From JBMNOU01 sp050943215 (lineage in GTDB: Bacteria > Bacillota > Clostridia > Christensenellales > SZUA-584): a DNA stretch of 7,092 nucleotides. The stretch covers positions 1-7,092 of the forward strand of contig JBMNOU010000083.1 in NCBI GenBank assembly GCA_050943215.1, read 5' to 3'. A model generated the notes under the pieces. That model ran no database searches. It was given only the letters and a program-made list of their open reading frames with translations, and was not told the origin of the DNA. Both the position numbers and the translations under genes were made by a program. Below, piece after piece: positions 1 to 6,691 of the stretch. The first letter of the stretch is position 1; the number at the start of each line of letters is the position of its first letter.

Positions 1-3
1 CCA

Positions 4-2568
4 CTATCTTTCAATCTCCTGCATCTCAAACGCTTCTATGACATCGCCTTCTTTTATATCGTTAAAGTTCTTAATAGTAATACCGCATTCATAACCCTGA
101 TTAACCTCTTTCGCATCATCCTTAAACCGCTTGAGCGAAGCCAGCCCCCCTTCAAATACAACAACGTTGTCACGTAGCAGTCTAACTGAAGAGTGTTTGG
201 TGATCTTGCCGTCGGTTACATAACTTCCAGCAATCGTACCAATGCTGGAAACATTGAATATTGTCCTTACCTCTGCATGGCCAAGAATAACTTCTTTGAA
301 TTCCGGCGCATACAGACCTTTCATGGCCCTCTCGATATCTTCAATCGCCTTATATATGACACGATATACCCTAATCTCGATTTTTTCTTTTTCCGCTTCT
401 ATTCTTGCTATGCTATCCGGCCGGACGTTAAATCCGATTATAATTGCGTTGGAAGCAGAAGCTAACATAACATCCATCGCTTTAATCGCACCTACACCCG
501 CATGGATGACATTAACCCTTACCTCGCTATTGCTCAGTTTTTCAAGCGCCTGTTTGACAGCTTCAACAGAACCCTGAACGTCAGCCTTGATAACAATATT
601 AAGGTCTTGTACCTTACCCTCTTCTACCTTACTAAAAAGCTCATCCAAAGACATTTTGGATAGATTTTTAAGCATATCAGCTTTTTGCTTATCTTTTCTT
701 TCTTCAGCGACTTGTCTGGTCAGTTTGTCCTGCTCAACCGCATACAGAATATCTCCCGCCACAGGAACCTCCGAAAAGCCAACAACTTCTACTGGCTGCG
801 ACGGATACGCTTCTTCGACCCTGTTGCCCAAATCATCAACCATTGCACGGACACGTCCATACGCAACACCCGCAACAATCATATCTTGAACACGCAGGGT
901 ACCGTTTTGAACGAGTACGGTGGCAACAGGCCCCCTGCCTTTGTCCAGCTTGGCTTCAATAATAGTACCCTTTGCAAGACGGTTTGGATTTGCCTTAAGC
1001 TCTTGCACCTCTGCAACAAGTATAACCATCTCAAGCAACTGATCAAGTCCTTTTTTGGTAACAGCGGATACCGGGACCATAATGGTATCCCCGCCCCATT
1101 CTTCTGCAAGAAGACCATGTTCAGTCAGATCCTGCATCACCCTTGTGGGGTTAGTATTAGGTTTATCGATTTTATTAATCGCAACAATAATCGGTACGTT
1201 TGCGGCTTTTGCATGATTAATCGCCTCTATTGTCTGTGGCATCACGCCATCGTCTACGGCCACAACCAATATCGCGATATCTGTGACCTGTGCGCCTCTG
1301 GCCCGCATCGCAGTAAACGCCTCATGTCCGGGTGTATCCAAAAATGTAATATCTTTGCCGTTATGTTTGATCGTATACGCGCCTATATGCTGAGTAATGC
1401 CGCCCGCTTCATGCTCTGTGACTTGTGTTTCCCTAATAGCATCAAGCAAAGATGTCTTGCCATGATCAACATGCCCCATCACTGTGACAACAGGAGGACG
1501 CGGAAGCAGATCTCTTGCCATATCCTTTTGATCCCCTTCATCCAGCACATCTTCCGCGGTTTTGTCAAGTCTAAGTTCAAGTGTAATGTTAAATTCCGAA
1601 CAGATTAGCTGCGCCGTATCATAATCAAGCTCTGAATTTATCGTACACATCATTCCCAGTAGCAGCAGCTTTTTTAGCAGCTCTGCGACAGGCTTCCCCG
1701 TCTTTTCCGCCAGCGATTTAACTGATATAGTGCTGCCTGTCATAACTGCCTTGTCTATGATTATCGGCGTAATGGGCATAGATGCCAGTTTGGATTTAAA
1801 GCGTCTTTTGCCCCTATACCTTTCTTCGGTTGTATCAAATACACCTCGCTCTTTGAGCAAAGTTTTTTTGGATTTTCTTGCCCTGTCTTCCCTATTGAAG
1901 CTTTCGTCCCGATGCTTTTTCTTCTTATCGATTTGTACAAATCCGGTTGTGCCCGTAGTAACCGCATTTTCTTCTTTTTTTGCCGAACGCTGGCCTGACC
2001 GCTGTTTGTCTCCTTGAATGGGCGGGCGCTGGCCTGACCGCTGTTTGTCTCCTTGAATGGACGGGCGCGGGCCTTGCCGCTGTTCGTCTCTTGTCTGGCC
2101 TTGCGGGCGCTGTCCAAAACGATCACTTTTTGGCTGGTGCTGCCGCATCTGTCTTTCTTTGACTGGCTCGTATACAAATTGTTCCTGTTTCTGCTCACCA
2201 GATGGTTTGGCAGTATCCTTTGCTTCCAGATGCGGTGTTTCTACCCGTTCGGCGGCTGGCTCGGCTGTCATACTCTGTCCAGCAGTACTTACTGTCTTTT
2301 CATCTATTGTTTTTGTCTGATCGTCTGCTTTCATCTGTTCTGCCGCTGTTTCCTTGGTTGCTTTTACCTGTTCTGCCGTTTCATATTGCTGACGAAGCCT
2401 TTTTTCCTCAGCTTCTGCTCTTGCTATCTTAATTAGCTCAGCCTCGATGCGTTTCAGAGTGGCCAAATGACTTTGTACGCTGGTCTGCAAGGTCTCCATC
2501 TTTGATGCCGTTTCTTTTGAACCGGCTATCAGTTGTTTATTTAAATCAATGATCTTTAATTTACTCAT
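4..2568 (-). CDS. infB: Translation initiation factor IF-2
   Basis: IF-2 is the cytoplasmic GTPase that brings formyl-Met-tRNA to the 30S subunit and promotes 50S joining. The protein is 854 aa from the chosen ATG. A charged, Lys/Gln/Arg-rich N-terminal region (about 1-265) precedes an IF2N domain (about 270-325). The G domain follows: G1 GHVDHGKT at 365-372, switch I GGITQHIG at 389-396, G3 DTPGHEAF at 411-418, G4 NKID at 465-468 and G5 SAV near 501. Domains II, III and the C-terminal tRNA-binding domain run to the TAG stop, so the gene is full length. The frame is open 20 codons further upstream, but the ATG at 2568 is preferred: AAGGGAG lies about 11 nt before it, and MSKLKI is a typical IF2 N-terminus. 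An in-frame GTG four codons earlier sits directly on that AAGGGAG and is unlikely. The ylxQ stop overlaps this ribosome binding site. It is the last gene of the rimP-nusA operon inside the window. Confidence 0.98.
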   Translation of the reverse strand: MSKLKIIDLNKQLIAGSKETASKMETLQTSVQSHLATLKRIEAELIKIARAEAEEKRLRQQYETAEQVKATKETAAEQMKADDQTKTIDEKTVSTAGQSMTAEPAAERVETPHLEAKDTAKPSGEQKQEQFVYEPVKERQMRQHQPKSDRFGQRPQGQTRDEQRQGPRPSIQGDKQRSGQRPPIQGDKQRSGQRSAKKEENAVTTGTTGFVQIDKKKKHRDESFNREDRARKSKKTLLKERGVFDTTEERYRGKRRFKSKLASMPITPIIIDKAVMTGSTISVKSLAEKTGKPVAELLKKLLLLGMMCTINSELDYDTAQLICSEFNITLELRLDKTAEDVLDEGDQKDMARDLLPRPPVVTVMGHVDHGKTSLLDAIRETQVTEHEAGGITQHIGAYTIKHNGKDITFLDTPGHEAFTAMRARGAQVTDIAILVVAVDDGVMPQTIEAINHAKAANVPIIVAINKIDKPNTNPTRVMQDLTEHGLLAEEWGGDTIMVPVSAVTKKGLDQLLEMVILVAEVQELKANPNRLAKGTIIEAKLDKGRGPVATVLVQNGTLRVQDMIVAGVAYGRVRAMVDDLGNRVEEAYPSQPVEVVGFSEVPVAGDILYAVEQDKLTRQVAEERKDKQKADMLKNLSKMSLDELFSKVEEGKVQDLNIVIKADVQGSVEAVKQALEKLSNSEVRVNVIHAGVGAIKAMDVMLASASNAIIIGFNVRPDSIARIEAEKEKIEIRVYRVIYKAIEDIERAMKGLYAPEFKEVILGHAEVRTIFNVSSIGTIAGSYVTDGKITKHSSVRLLRDNVVVFEGGLASLKRFKDDAKEVNQGYECGITIKNFNDIKEGDVIEAFEMQEIER
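1984..2088 (-). repeat. 39-bp in-frame tandem repeat in infB
   Basis: Roughly 2.7 copies of a 39-bp unit lie in the variable N-terminal linker of infB. Positions 1988-2021 and 2027-2060 are identical over 34 bp. The copy at 2050-2088 matches the one at 2011-2049 at 34 of 39 bases. The period is a multiple of three, so the frame is kept. The protein reads as 13-residue units, DEQRQGPRPSIQG, DKQRSGQRPPIQG and a partial DKQRSGQR, at IF2 residues about 161-194. The near-identity of two copies suggests recent duplication by slippage. The IF2 N-terminal region is known to vary widely in length and sequence. Confidence 0.93.
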
Positions 2569-2584
2569 TTTTTCTGCCACTCCC

Positions 2585-2890
2585 TTAACCACCATCAATC
2601 GTATTTTTAATTGCACCAGCAAAGCCACGGTCTGTTATTCCAATTACCAGGATCTCTGCTCTCCCAATTGCCAGACCCAATCTATCATAACCGTTTAGCG
2701 TTAAAACATCAATGTCAAATCGGCTACATAAATCAACAAATTTTTTTTTGGTTGTACGGGAAATGCTATCCTGCAATATCAGCAGGCGAACTTTGCCTTT
2801 TCTGATACCCGCCTCGCAGGCAGCCGTACCGACAAGTGTTTTGCCTGCGCGATACGCAAGCCCAATGTATGATAAACTATTTGAGCCCAC
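2585..2890 (-). CDS. ylxQ: L7Ae/L30e-family RNA-binding protein YlxQ
   Basis: A 101-aa protein of the ribosomal L7Ae/L30e superfamily, often labelled 'ribosomal L7Ae family protein' in nusA operons. The N-terminal GLAYRAGKTLVG (about residues 10-21) is the classic family signature. RLLILQDSISRTTKKKF and the C-terminal LGLAIGRAEILVIGITD fit the alpha/beta RNA-binding fold. Members are thought to bind kink-turn-like RNA; the exact role of YlxQ is not settled. The start is GTG, 14 nt inside the end of ylxR, with a modest GGGTGAT motif 8 nt upstream. No other start would keep the conserved N-terminus, so the overlap with ylxR suggests translational coupling. The stop lies in the infB ribosome binding region. 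Confidence 0.93.
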   Translation of the reverse strand: MGSNSLSYIGLAYRAGKTLVGTAACEAGIRKGKVRLLILQDSISRTTKKKFVDLCSRFDIDVLTLNGYDRLGLAIGRAEILVIGITDRGFAGAIKNTIDGG

Positions 2891-3149
2891 GCCGCAGTAT
2901 CACCCGCTTTATCGCATTATAAAAGGATTCGCTGATTGCCGTATCTAGTGATCTGTCAAAAGCCTTTGACTTTTTGGCTTTTTCCAGACATTCAAGATTC
3001 GGGCACAGATATGCTCCTCTCCCATGCGCCTTGCCTGTTTCGTCAATACATAAGCCATTATCGGTTGCAATGACGCGAACCAATTCTTTTTTTGGCCGGC
3101 TTTCCCTGCAGGCAATACACATACGAATGGGAATCTTTTTGGTTTTCAA
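2877..3149 (-). CDS. rnpM: RNase P modulator RnpM (YlxR family)
   Basis: A 90-aa YlxR-family protein (DUF448). Family members are small basic nucleic-acid-binding proteins in the nusA operon; the Bacillus subtilis homologue has been reported to bind and modulate RNase P. Visible family marks are IPIRMCIACRE near the N-terminus with Cys11 and Cys14, GRGAYLCPN at 43-51, and Cys49/Cys54. The C-terminal half is Lys/Arg-rich. The start is TTG, supported by an excellent GGAGGAG with 5-7 nt spacing and by correct placement of the family N-terminus. It starts 26 nt after the nusA stop, and its end overlaps the ylxQ start by 14 nt. Confidence 0.95.
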   Translation of the reverse strand: MKTKKIPIRMCIACRESRPKKELVRVIATDNGLCIDETGKAHGRGAYLCPNLECLEKAKKSKAFDRSLDTAISESFYNAIKRVILRRGLK

Positions 3150-3175
3150 TAGTACTCCTCCAGTATATCCGCCCT

Positions 3176-4318
3176 TTATTCCAAATCATCAATTTCCAGA
3201 TCAATATCGCTATTCAATCCATTATCATATTCCGAATTTGCATCGGAAACGTCAGCCGTCTTTGCCTGCTCATCAAACAATGCTTCCTCAATTTGCGTTT
3301 GGCTCTTAATATCAATCTTCCACCCAGTCAGTTTCGCCGCAAGCCGGGCATTTTGCCCTTCACGCCCAATGGCTAAAGACAATTGGTAATCAGGCACAAC
3401 CACCTTGGCCGCCTTTTCTACTTCATTGATCTGTACCGTCAGAACCTTTGCCGGCCGCAAAGAGTTAGCGATAAACTCTATTGAATCCGCGCTCCATGGG
3501 ATAACGTCAATCTTTTCATTTCCAAGCTCCGCGACAATCCTGTCGATTCTTGAACCTTTCTGGCCAACACATGAACCGACCGGGTCAACATTTTCATCCT
3601 CTGAGTAAACGGCGATTTTTGTCCTTGAACCGGCTTCCCTAGCGATGCTTTTTATTTGGACAACATTTTGCATGATTTCAGGAACTTCTATTTCGAACAG
3701 TCTCTTTAAAAGGCCCGGATGCGTTCTTGACACAACTATCTGAGGCCCCTTCGAAGTCTTTCTAACCTCCATCACATACACCTTGATATGATCGTTGACA
3801 TTATACCTTTCGCTCGGAACGCATTCCGAAGCAGGCATAATACCCTCAGTGCTATCAAGCTCAAGCAATACGCTGCTTTTATCAACGCGGTGTATCACCG
3901 CATTCATAATCTCACCTTCGCGCTCAATGAATTTATCAAAAATAACGTCGCGTTCCGCTTCTCTTAAACGGTGAACAACAACCTGTTTGGCTGTCTGCGC
4001 AGCTATTCTCCCGAATGACCCGGGCGTCACTTCCATTTCAATGATGTCTCCAGGTTCATACGCAATATTAATTTTCCGTGCGTCAGTTAAAGAAACCTCG
4101 ATAGCATCATCTATTACTTCCTCGCTGACCGTTTTTTTAGCGAACACCTTAAATGATCCGCTACTGCTGTCAACCTCAACACGGACATTCTGGACAGAAC
4201 CGTAGTTTTTCTTATATGCAGAAACAAGGGCATTTTCAATCGCATCAATCAAAATGCTCTTGTCAATTCCTTTTTCTTTTTCCAATGCATTGATCGCATT
4301 AATAAACTCCGTGTTCAT
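3176..4318 (-). CDS. nusA: Transcription termination/antitermination factor NusA
   Basis: NusA binds RNA polymerase and nascent RNA and adjusts pausing, intrinsic termination and antitermination. The 380-aa protein has the full Gram-positive architecture: an RNA-polymerase-binding N-terminal domain (about 1-130), an S1 domain (about 134-198), KH1 with VGQKGSRIDRI at about 251-261, and KH2 with AIGREGQNARLAAKL at 316-330. It ends in a strongly acidic tail (about 355-380, many Asp/Glu). The C-terminal AR1/AR2 repeats of the Escherichia coli protein are absent, as is usual in Firmicutes. The ATG at 4318 has GGAGGTG about 4-6 nt upstream and lies 14 nt after the rimP stop. No broken domain is visible. 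Confidence 0.98.
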   Translation of the reverse strand: MNTEFINAINALEKEKGIDKSILIDAIENALVSAYKKNYGSVQNVRVEVDSSSGSFKVFAKKTVSEEVIDDAIEVSLTDARKINIAYEPGDIIEMEVTPGSFGRIAAQTAKQVVVHRLREAERDVIFDKFIEREGEIMNAVIHRVDKSSVLLELDSTEGIMPASECVPSERYNVNDHIKVYVMEVRKTSKGPQIVVSRTHPGLLKRLFEIEVPEIMQNVVQIKSIAREAGSRTKIAVYSEDENVDPVGSCVGQKGSRIDRIVAELGNEKIDVIPWSADSIEFIANSLRPAKVLTVQINEVEKAAKVVVPDYQLSLAIGREGQNARLAAKLTGWKIDIKSQTQIEEALFDEQAKTADVSDANSEYDNGLNSDIDLEIDDLE

Positions 4319-4332
4319 TAGACACCTCCATA

Positions 4333-4800
4333 TTATATATCCACATGAAGTTTAACAATAGCTGTATCCTTATATGAAAATAATTTTTCGTTTCCTTTAA
4401 TGACGAGGGTAAACCCGCTCTCGTTATAACCACAAAGCTCCCCGGTAAATTCCTTTTGTCCATCTACGGCCCGATATAGTTTTACATCGATTTGCTTGCC
4501 AATGCTCCGGGCAAAGTCCGCGGGTTCCTTTAGCGCTCGGTCTAGCCCTGGCGAAGAAACGCACAAATAATACGCGTCTTCAATCGGGTCTTTCTCATCT
4601 ATTGCAGGATCAATCAGGCGGCTGATCTTTTCACAATCATCAAGGCTGAGCCCTCCTGGTTTATCAGCATAAATGATCAGTTCTTTGTGGCTGGCCGTCT
4701 TTTTAATCTCTATTCCCACATATTCATAGCCGTTACTGATTATAATCGGTTTGACGATTGCTTCAACGGCTTTTTCAATTTTCTTTGATATCTCAAACAC
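4333..4800 (-). CDS. rimP: Ribosome maturation factor RimP
   Basis: RimP assists late assembly of the 30S subunit. The 155-aa length is normal. The family signature YYLCVSSPGLDRAL is at 77-90, in the N-terminal domain. It is followed by the SH3-like C-terminal domain (about 95-155) with DVKLYRAVDGQKEFTGEL. The start is GTG. It is the only plausible initiator: an in-frame TGA lies seven codons upstream, and no in-frame ATG, GTG or TTG occurs in the next few codons. It lacks a clear ribosome binding site, with only TTGGG directly before the GTG. It is first in the rimP-nusA-rnpM-ylxQ-infB operon, behind a promoter and a leader hairpin. Confidence 0.96.
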   Translation of the reverse strand: MFEISKKIEKAVEAIVKPIIISNGYEYVGIEIKKTASHKELIIYADKPGGLSLDDCEKISRLIDPAIDEKDPIEDAYYLCVSSPGLDRALKEPADFARSIGKQIDVKLYRAVDGQKEFTGELCGYNESGFTLVIKGNEKLFSYKDTAIVKLHVDI

Positions 4801-4811
4801 CCCAATTGAAA

Positions 4812-4832
4812 AGAGTGGGATTCACCCACTCC
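4812..4832 (-). promoter_or_regulatory. Leader hairpin upstream of rimP
   Basis: On the transcribed strand GAGTGGG (4831-4825), loop TGAAT, CCCACTC (4819-4813) forms a perfect 7-bp stem, extendable by one G-U pair. It is followed by TTTT and then CAATTGGG before the rimP GTG, so the stem ends about 12 nt from the start codon. The short U run makes it a possible weak terminator or attenuator, or a structure affecting rimP initiation or RNA processing. From memory, similar GAGTGGG/CCCACTC hairpins are common before rimP in Firmicutes; I could not check this here. Confidence 0.75.
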
Positions 4833-4857
4833 ATTCCGAAAAATCTAGCTAATTTGG

Positions 4858-4886
4858 ATCATATCATATATAATAAAAAAGTTCAA
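4858..4886 (-). promoter_or_regulatory. Sigma-A-type promoter of the rimP-nusA-infB operon
   Basis: On the minus strand TTGAAC (4886-4881) is separated by 17 bp from TATGAT (4863-4858). The -35 keeps TTGA and the -10 matches TATAAT at five of six positions. The DNA upstream is AT-rich, which may act as an UP element. The predicted start is near 4851, giving a leader of about 50 nt that contains the hairpin. It is the best-placed promoter in the pgeF-rimP gap. Confidence 0.75.
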
Positions 4887-4986
4887 GTGTCCATTTTAAC
4901 ATTTTATGTTTTAGAATAAGTCTTAATATCCGATATAAATTATTTTGCAACTAGGATTTTAGCATAATTAATGATCAATTCTTATC

Positions 4987-5808
4987 TTAGGTTTGTAATT
5001 TGATGACAGCGGCCATTGCGCCCGTAAGACCTTTGTCCCGCCTGTGGGAAAACAATAGCTTATTGTTTTCATACGTGCATATATCAGAAACCGTAATATT
5101 TGCCGGTTTTATACCACTGCTAAGCATGTCAAGCACACATGCTTTTGCAAGGTTAGCGTAAATCCTGCTATTTCTTATCTCTATAGTATTGTCTCCGAAT
5201 TCTCTAACAAATAGACTTGAAACATCTGTGCCAACTTCAAAATGTCTGACACTTATGCATGGCCCTATTGCTGCCAGTATATCCCCAGGCGCGCTGCCAA
5301 GCATAGATAATGCTATAATTGCATTCTGCGTTATGTGTGATATTACGCCCCGCCATCCCGCATGACAAATGGCAACAGCCCTGCGTTTTACATCATAAAA
5401 AAATAAAGGGACGCAATCAGCATGATATGATATTAGCGGCAGATTCTGAGTGTCAGTATATAACCCATCGCAAACAATAGGCACATTATCTTTTATGATA
5501 CCACAACCTGCGTCAATTCTTTTTGCCCTATAAAGCATAGCGCTGTGCGAGTAATTGATGGCAACCGATTTTGAAAAGTCAAAACCAACCGCATTGCCAA
5601 AACGCTTAATATTTTCTAAAAAATTTAGTGTACTTTTTTCCCTTTTTCTGCTGAAATTCAGTGTATCATACGGTTTGCTGCTGACTCCGCCCACACGTGT
5701 CGAAAAGGCACATACCACACCCCCCGCCTCTTCAAAAGACGGTATTGTAAAAAACTTAACGTCCTGCTTTTCTTGGAATGCAAACCCATAATGTATTCCC
5801 GGTATCAT
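4987..5808 (-). CDS. pgeF: Peptidoglycan editing factor PgeF (DUF152/YfiH, multicopper polyphenol oxidase-like)
   Basis: A 273-aa protein of the YfiH/DUF152 family. The E. coli member is described as PgeF, which keeps wrong residues out of peptidoglycan precursors; relatives show purine nucleoside or polyphenol oxidase activities, so the substrate here is uncertain. Likely metal ligands are His88 (INYSHSAML), Cys132 (YHADCVPL) and His149 (CHAGWRG). GPCISVRHFEVG at 182-193 and FSHRRDKG at 253-260 are also family motifs. The usual TGR near the C-terminus reads TGA (Ala263) here. The ATG overlaps the nrdR stop by one base (TAATG) and has GGGAAG upstream within nrdR, so the two are probably translated together. 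A 186-bp gap separates it from rimP, and no strong terminator is visible after its stop. Confidence 0.93.
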   Translation of the reverse strand: MIPGIHYGFAFQEKQDVKFFTIPSFEEAGGVVCAFSTRVGGVSSKPYDTLNFSRKREKSTLNFLENIKRFGNAVGFDFSKSVAINYSHSAMLYRAKRIDAGCGIIKDNVPIVCDGLYTDTQNLPLISYHADCVPLFFYDVKRRAVAICHAGWRGVISHITQNAIIALSMLGSAPGDILAAIGPCISVRHFEVGTDVSSLFVREFGDNTIEIRNSRIYANLAKACVLDMLSSGIKPANITVSDICTYENNKLLFSHRRDKGLTGAMAAVIKLQT

Positions 5809-6263
5809 TATTTCTCTTCCCGTAAAGTTTGCAGTTCTTTCATAAATGTATCGACATCCTTAAACTCTTTATATACTGAAGCAAACCGTACATACGCTAC
5901 ATCGTCGAGTTTCTTAAGGCCCGTCATAACAAGCTCCCCGATCTCTTTTGAAGTAACCTCTTGCCTGAGTGAATTAAAAACTACTTTCTCAACGCCTGAC
6001 ACTAGCTCTTCAATATTATGCATAGGTACAGGCCGTTTTTCACATGCTTTTATAATGCCAATTTTAATCTTATCTGAATTGAAAGGAATGCGCTCACCAT
6101 CCTTTTTAATGACGAGCAATGGTAGGCTATCTATTTTTTCATAGGTGGTAAATCTTTTTTTACACGCCAGGCATTCCCTGCGCCGCCTTACTGAGCTTCC
6201 CTCATCGGTAGGGCGAGAATCAATCACTTTGCTTTCCAGATGTCCGCAATATATACACTTCAT
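5808..6263 (-). CDS. nrdR: Transcriptional repressor NrdR
   Basis: NrdR is a zinc-ribbon/ATP-cone repressor that senses ATP/dATP and represses ribonucleotide reductase genes. The protein is 151 aa from the chosen ATG. MKCIYCGH starts the zinc ribbon, with Cys3/Cys6 and Cys31/Cys34 (RRRRECLACKKRFTTYE). DSRPTDEG is near-invariant in the family. The ATP-cone runs from about 47 to 137 (VIKKDGERIPFNSDKIKIGI and VAYVRFASVYKEF). The frame also has a TTG two codons upstream, but GGGAG abuts that TTG directly. The ATG at 6263 has 6-nt spacing and gives the standard MKC start. It is coupled to pgeF by a TAATG overlap. A strong promoter and palindromes lie just upstream. Confidence 0.97.
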   Translation of the reverse strand: MKCIYCGHLESKVIDSRPTDEGSSVRRRRECLACKKRFTTYEKIDSLPLLVIKKDGERIPFNSDKIKIGIIKACEKRPVPMHNIEELVSGVEKVVFNSLRQEVTSKEIGELVMTGLKKLDDVAYVRFASVYKEFKDVDTFMKELQTLREEK

Positions 6264-6274
6264 ACCCAACTCCC

Positions 6275-6288
6275 ATGATTATAATCAT
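6275..6288. promoter_or_regulatory. 14-bp perfect palindrome ahead of nrdR
   Basis: ATGATTATAATCAT is a perfect inverted repeat. It covers the predicted transcription start of the nrdR promoter and ends just before the nrdR ribosome binding site. This is a typical operator position, so a dimeric regulator could block transcription here. It does not obviously match the NrdR-box consensus as I remember it, so autoregulation by NrdR is only a guess. Confidence 0.45.
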
Positions 6289-6292
6289 ATTT

Positions 6293-6320
6293 ATTATAGC
6301 ATACGTATGAATAAATACAA
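6293..6320 (-). promoter_or_regulatory. Extended -10 promoter of nrdR-pgeF
   Basis: On the minus strand TTGTAT (6320-6315) is followed after 16 bp by a perfect TATAAT (6298-6293), preceded by TGC (an extended -10 TGn). The -35 begins next to the ylmC stop codon. The predicted start is near 6286, about 23 nt before the nrdR ATG. The spacer contains the 10-bp palindrome CATACGTATG (6300-6309). nrdR-pgeF can therefore be transcribed separately from ylmC. Confidence 0.75.
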
Positions 6321-6321
6321 T

Positions 6322-6582
6322 TTAATCCTGGTAATTCGGCATACAATTGATATCAATTTCCACCAAAATCACATCTTCCCCGATCTTTCTGATATTTCTC
6401 CATGGAATGACTTGGTCTCTTTCACCCTTAAAAAAAAACGAAAATCTTGAAGGACCCGGCACTACGATAGCACATATCTTACCTGTGCAAACGTCTAAAA
6501 GTAAATCGCATATATACCCAAGCCGAGATCCATCTAAAATATTAACCACTTCTTTTTGTCTAAGTTTGCAATATTTTGTCAT
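6322..6582 (-). CDS. ylmC: YlmC/YmxH-family sporulation protein (PRC-barrel)
   Basis: An 86-aa PRC-barrel protein of the YlmC/YmxH family, found in endospore-forming Firmicutes. Its molecular role is not well defined. Typical features are KEVVNILDGSRLGYICDLLLDV (about 10-31), the conserved IVVPGP at 39-44 and IPWRNIRKIGEDVILVEI at 59-76. The ATG at 6582 is chosen because GAGGTG lies 6 nt upstream; the in-frame GTG three codons earlier overlaps that ribosome binding site. In Clostridia this family commonly sits after sigE-sigG and before nrdR. Here nrdR follows as expected, but no intact sigma factor gene precedes it in the window. It starts about 45 bp after a terminator, so it likely has its own promoter in the AT-rich gap; none is convincing by eye. 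Confidence 0.92.
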   Translation of the reverse strand: MTKYCKLRQKEVVNILDGSRLGYICDLLLDVCTGKICAIVVPGPSRFSFFFKGERDQVIPWRNIRKIGEDVILVEIDINCMPNYQD

Positions 6583-6626
6583 AAATATCACCTCATATTT
6601 CTATAATATAATATGAATTTGGATAT

Positions 6627-6660
6627 AAAAAAGACCGTACTGATTTGGCAGCAATACGGC
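6627..6660 (-). terminator. Intrinsic terminator upstream of ylmC
   Basis: Read on the minus strand, GCCGTATTG (6660-6652), a 9-nt loop and CAGTACGGT (6642-6634) pair over 9 positions, two of them G-U. C and then TTTTTT (6632-6627) follow. This is a good Rho-independent terminator for a minus-strand gene ending further right. The open stretch that stops at 6692 is the obvious candidate. On the plus strand there is no U run. Confidence 0.8.
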
Positions 6661-6691
6661 GTTACAACCTTCTTTAATCAATATGTTCCGT

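Noticed and set aside
685..1608. A 307-codon open frame on the plus strand opposite infB
   Set aside because: It lies wholly antisense to the conserved IF2 G domain and domain II, reads as a Cys/His/Arg/Asn-rich sequence without recognisable motifs, and has no convincing ribosome binding site. It is a shadow of infB.
1761..2198. A 145-codon open frame on the minus strand, overlapping infB in another frame
   Set aside because: It covers the infB linker and its repeats. The repeated ETNSG(Q)A(S)ARPFK pattern arises from the same 39-bp repeat read out of frame.
2569..2628. Upstream extension of infB by 20 codons
   Set aside because: It would overlap the coding end of ylxQ, and the ribosome binding site fits the ATG at 2568.
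4887..4986. Search for a terminator after pgeF
   Set aside because: Only a weak 5-bp AACAT/ATGTT hairpin without a proper U run on the minus strand was found; not supported as a terminator.
6264..6269. TTG start of nrdR two codons upstream
   Set aside because: GGGAG is directly adjacent to it, leaving no spacing; the ATG at 6263 gives the family-standard MKC start.
6607..6615. CATATTATA on the minus strand before ylmC, resembling a sigma-E/K -10 element
   Set aside because: The region is extremely AT-rich and no matching -35 lies at the right distance, so chance is likely.
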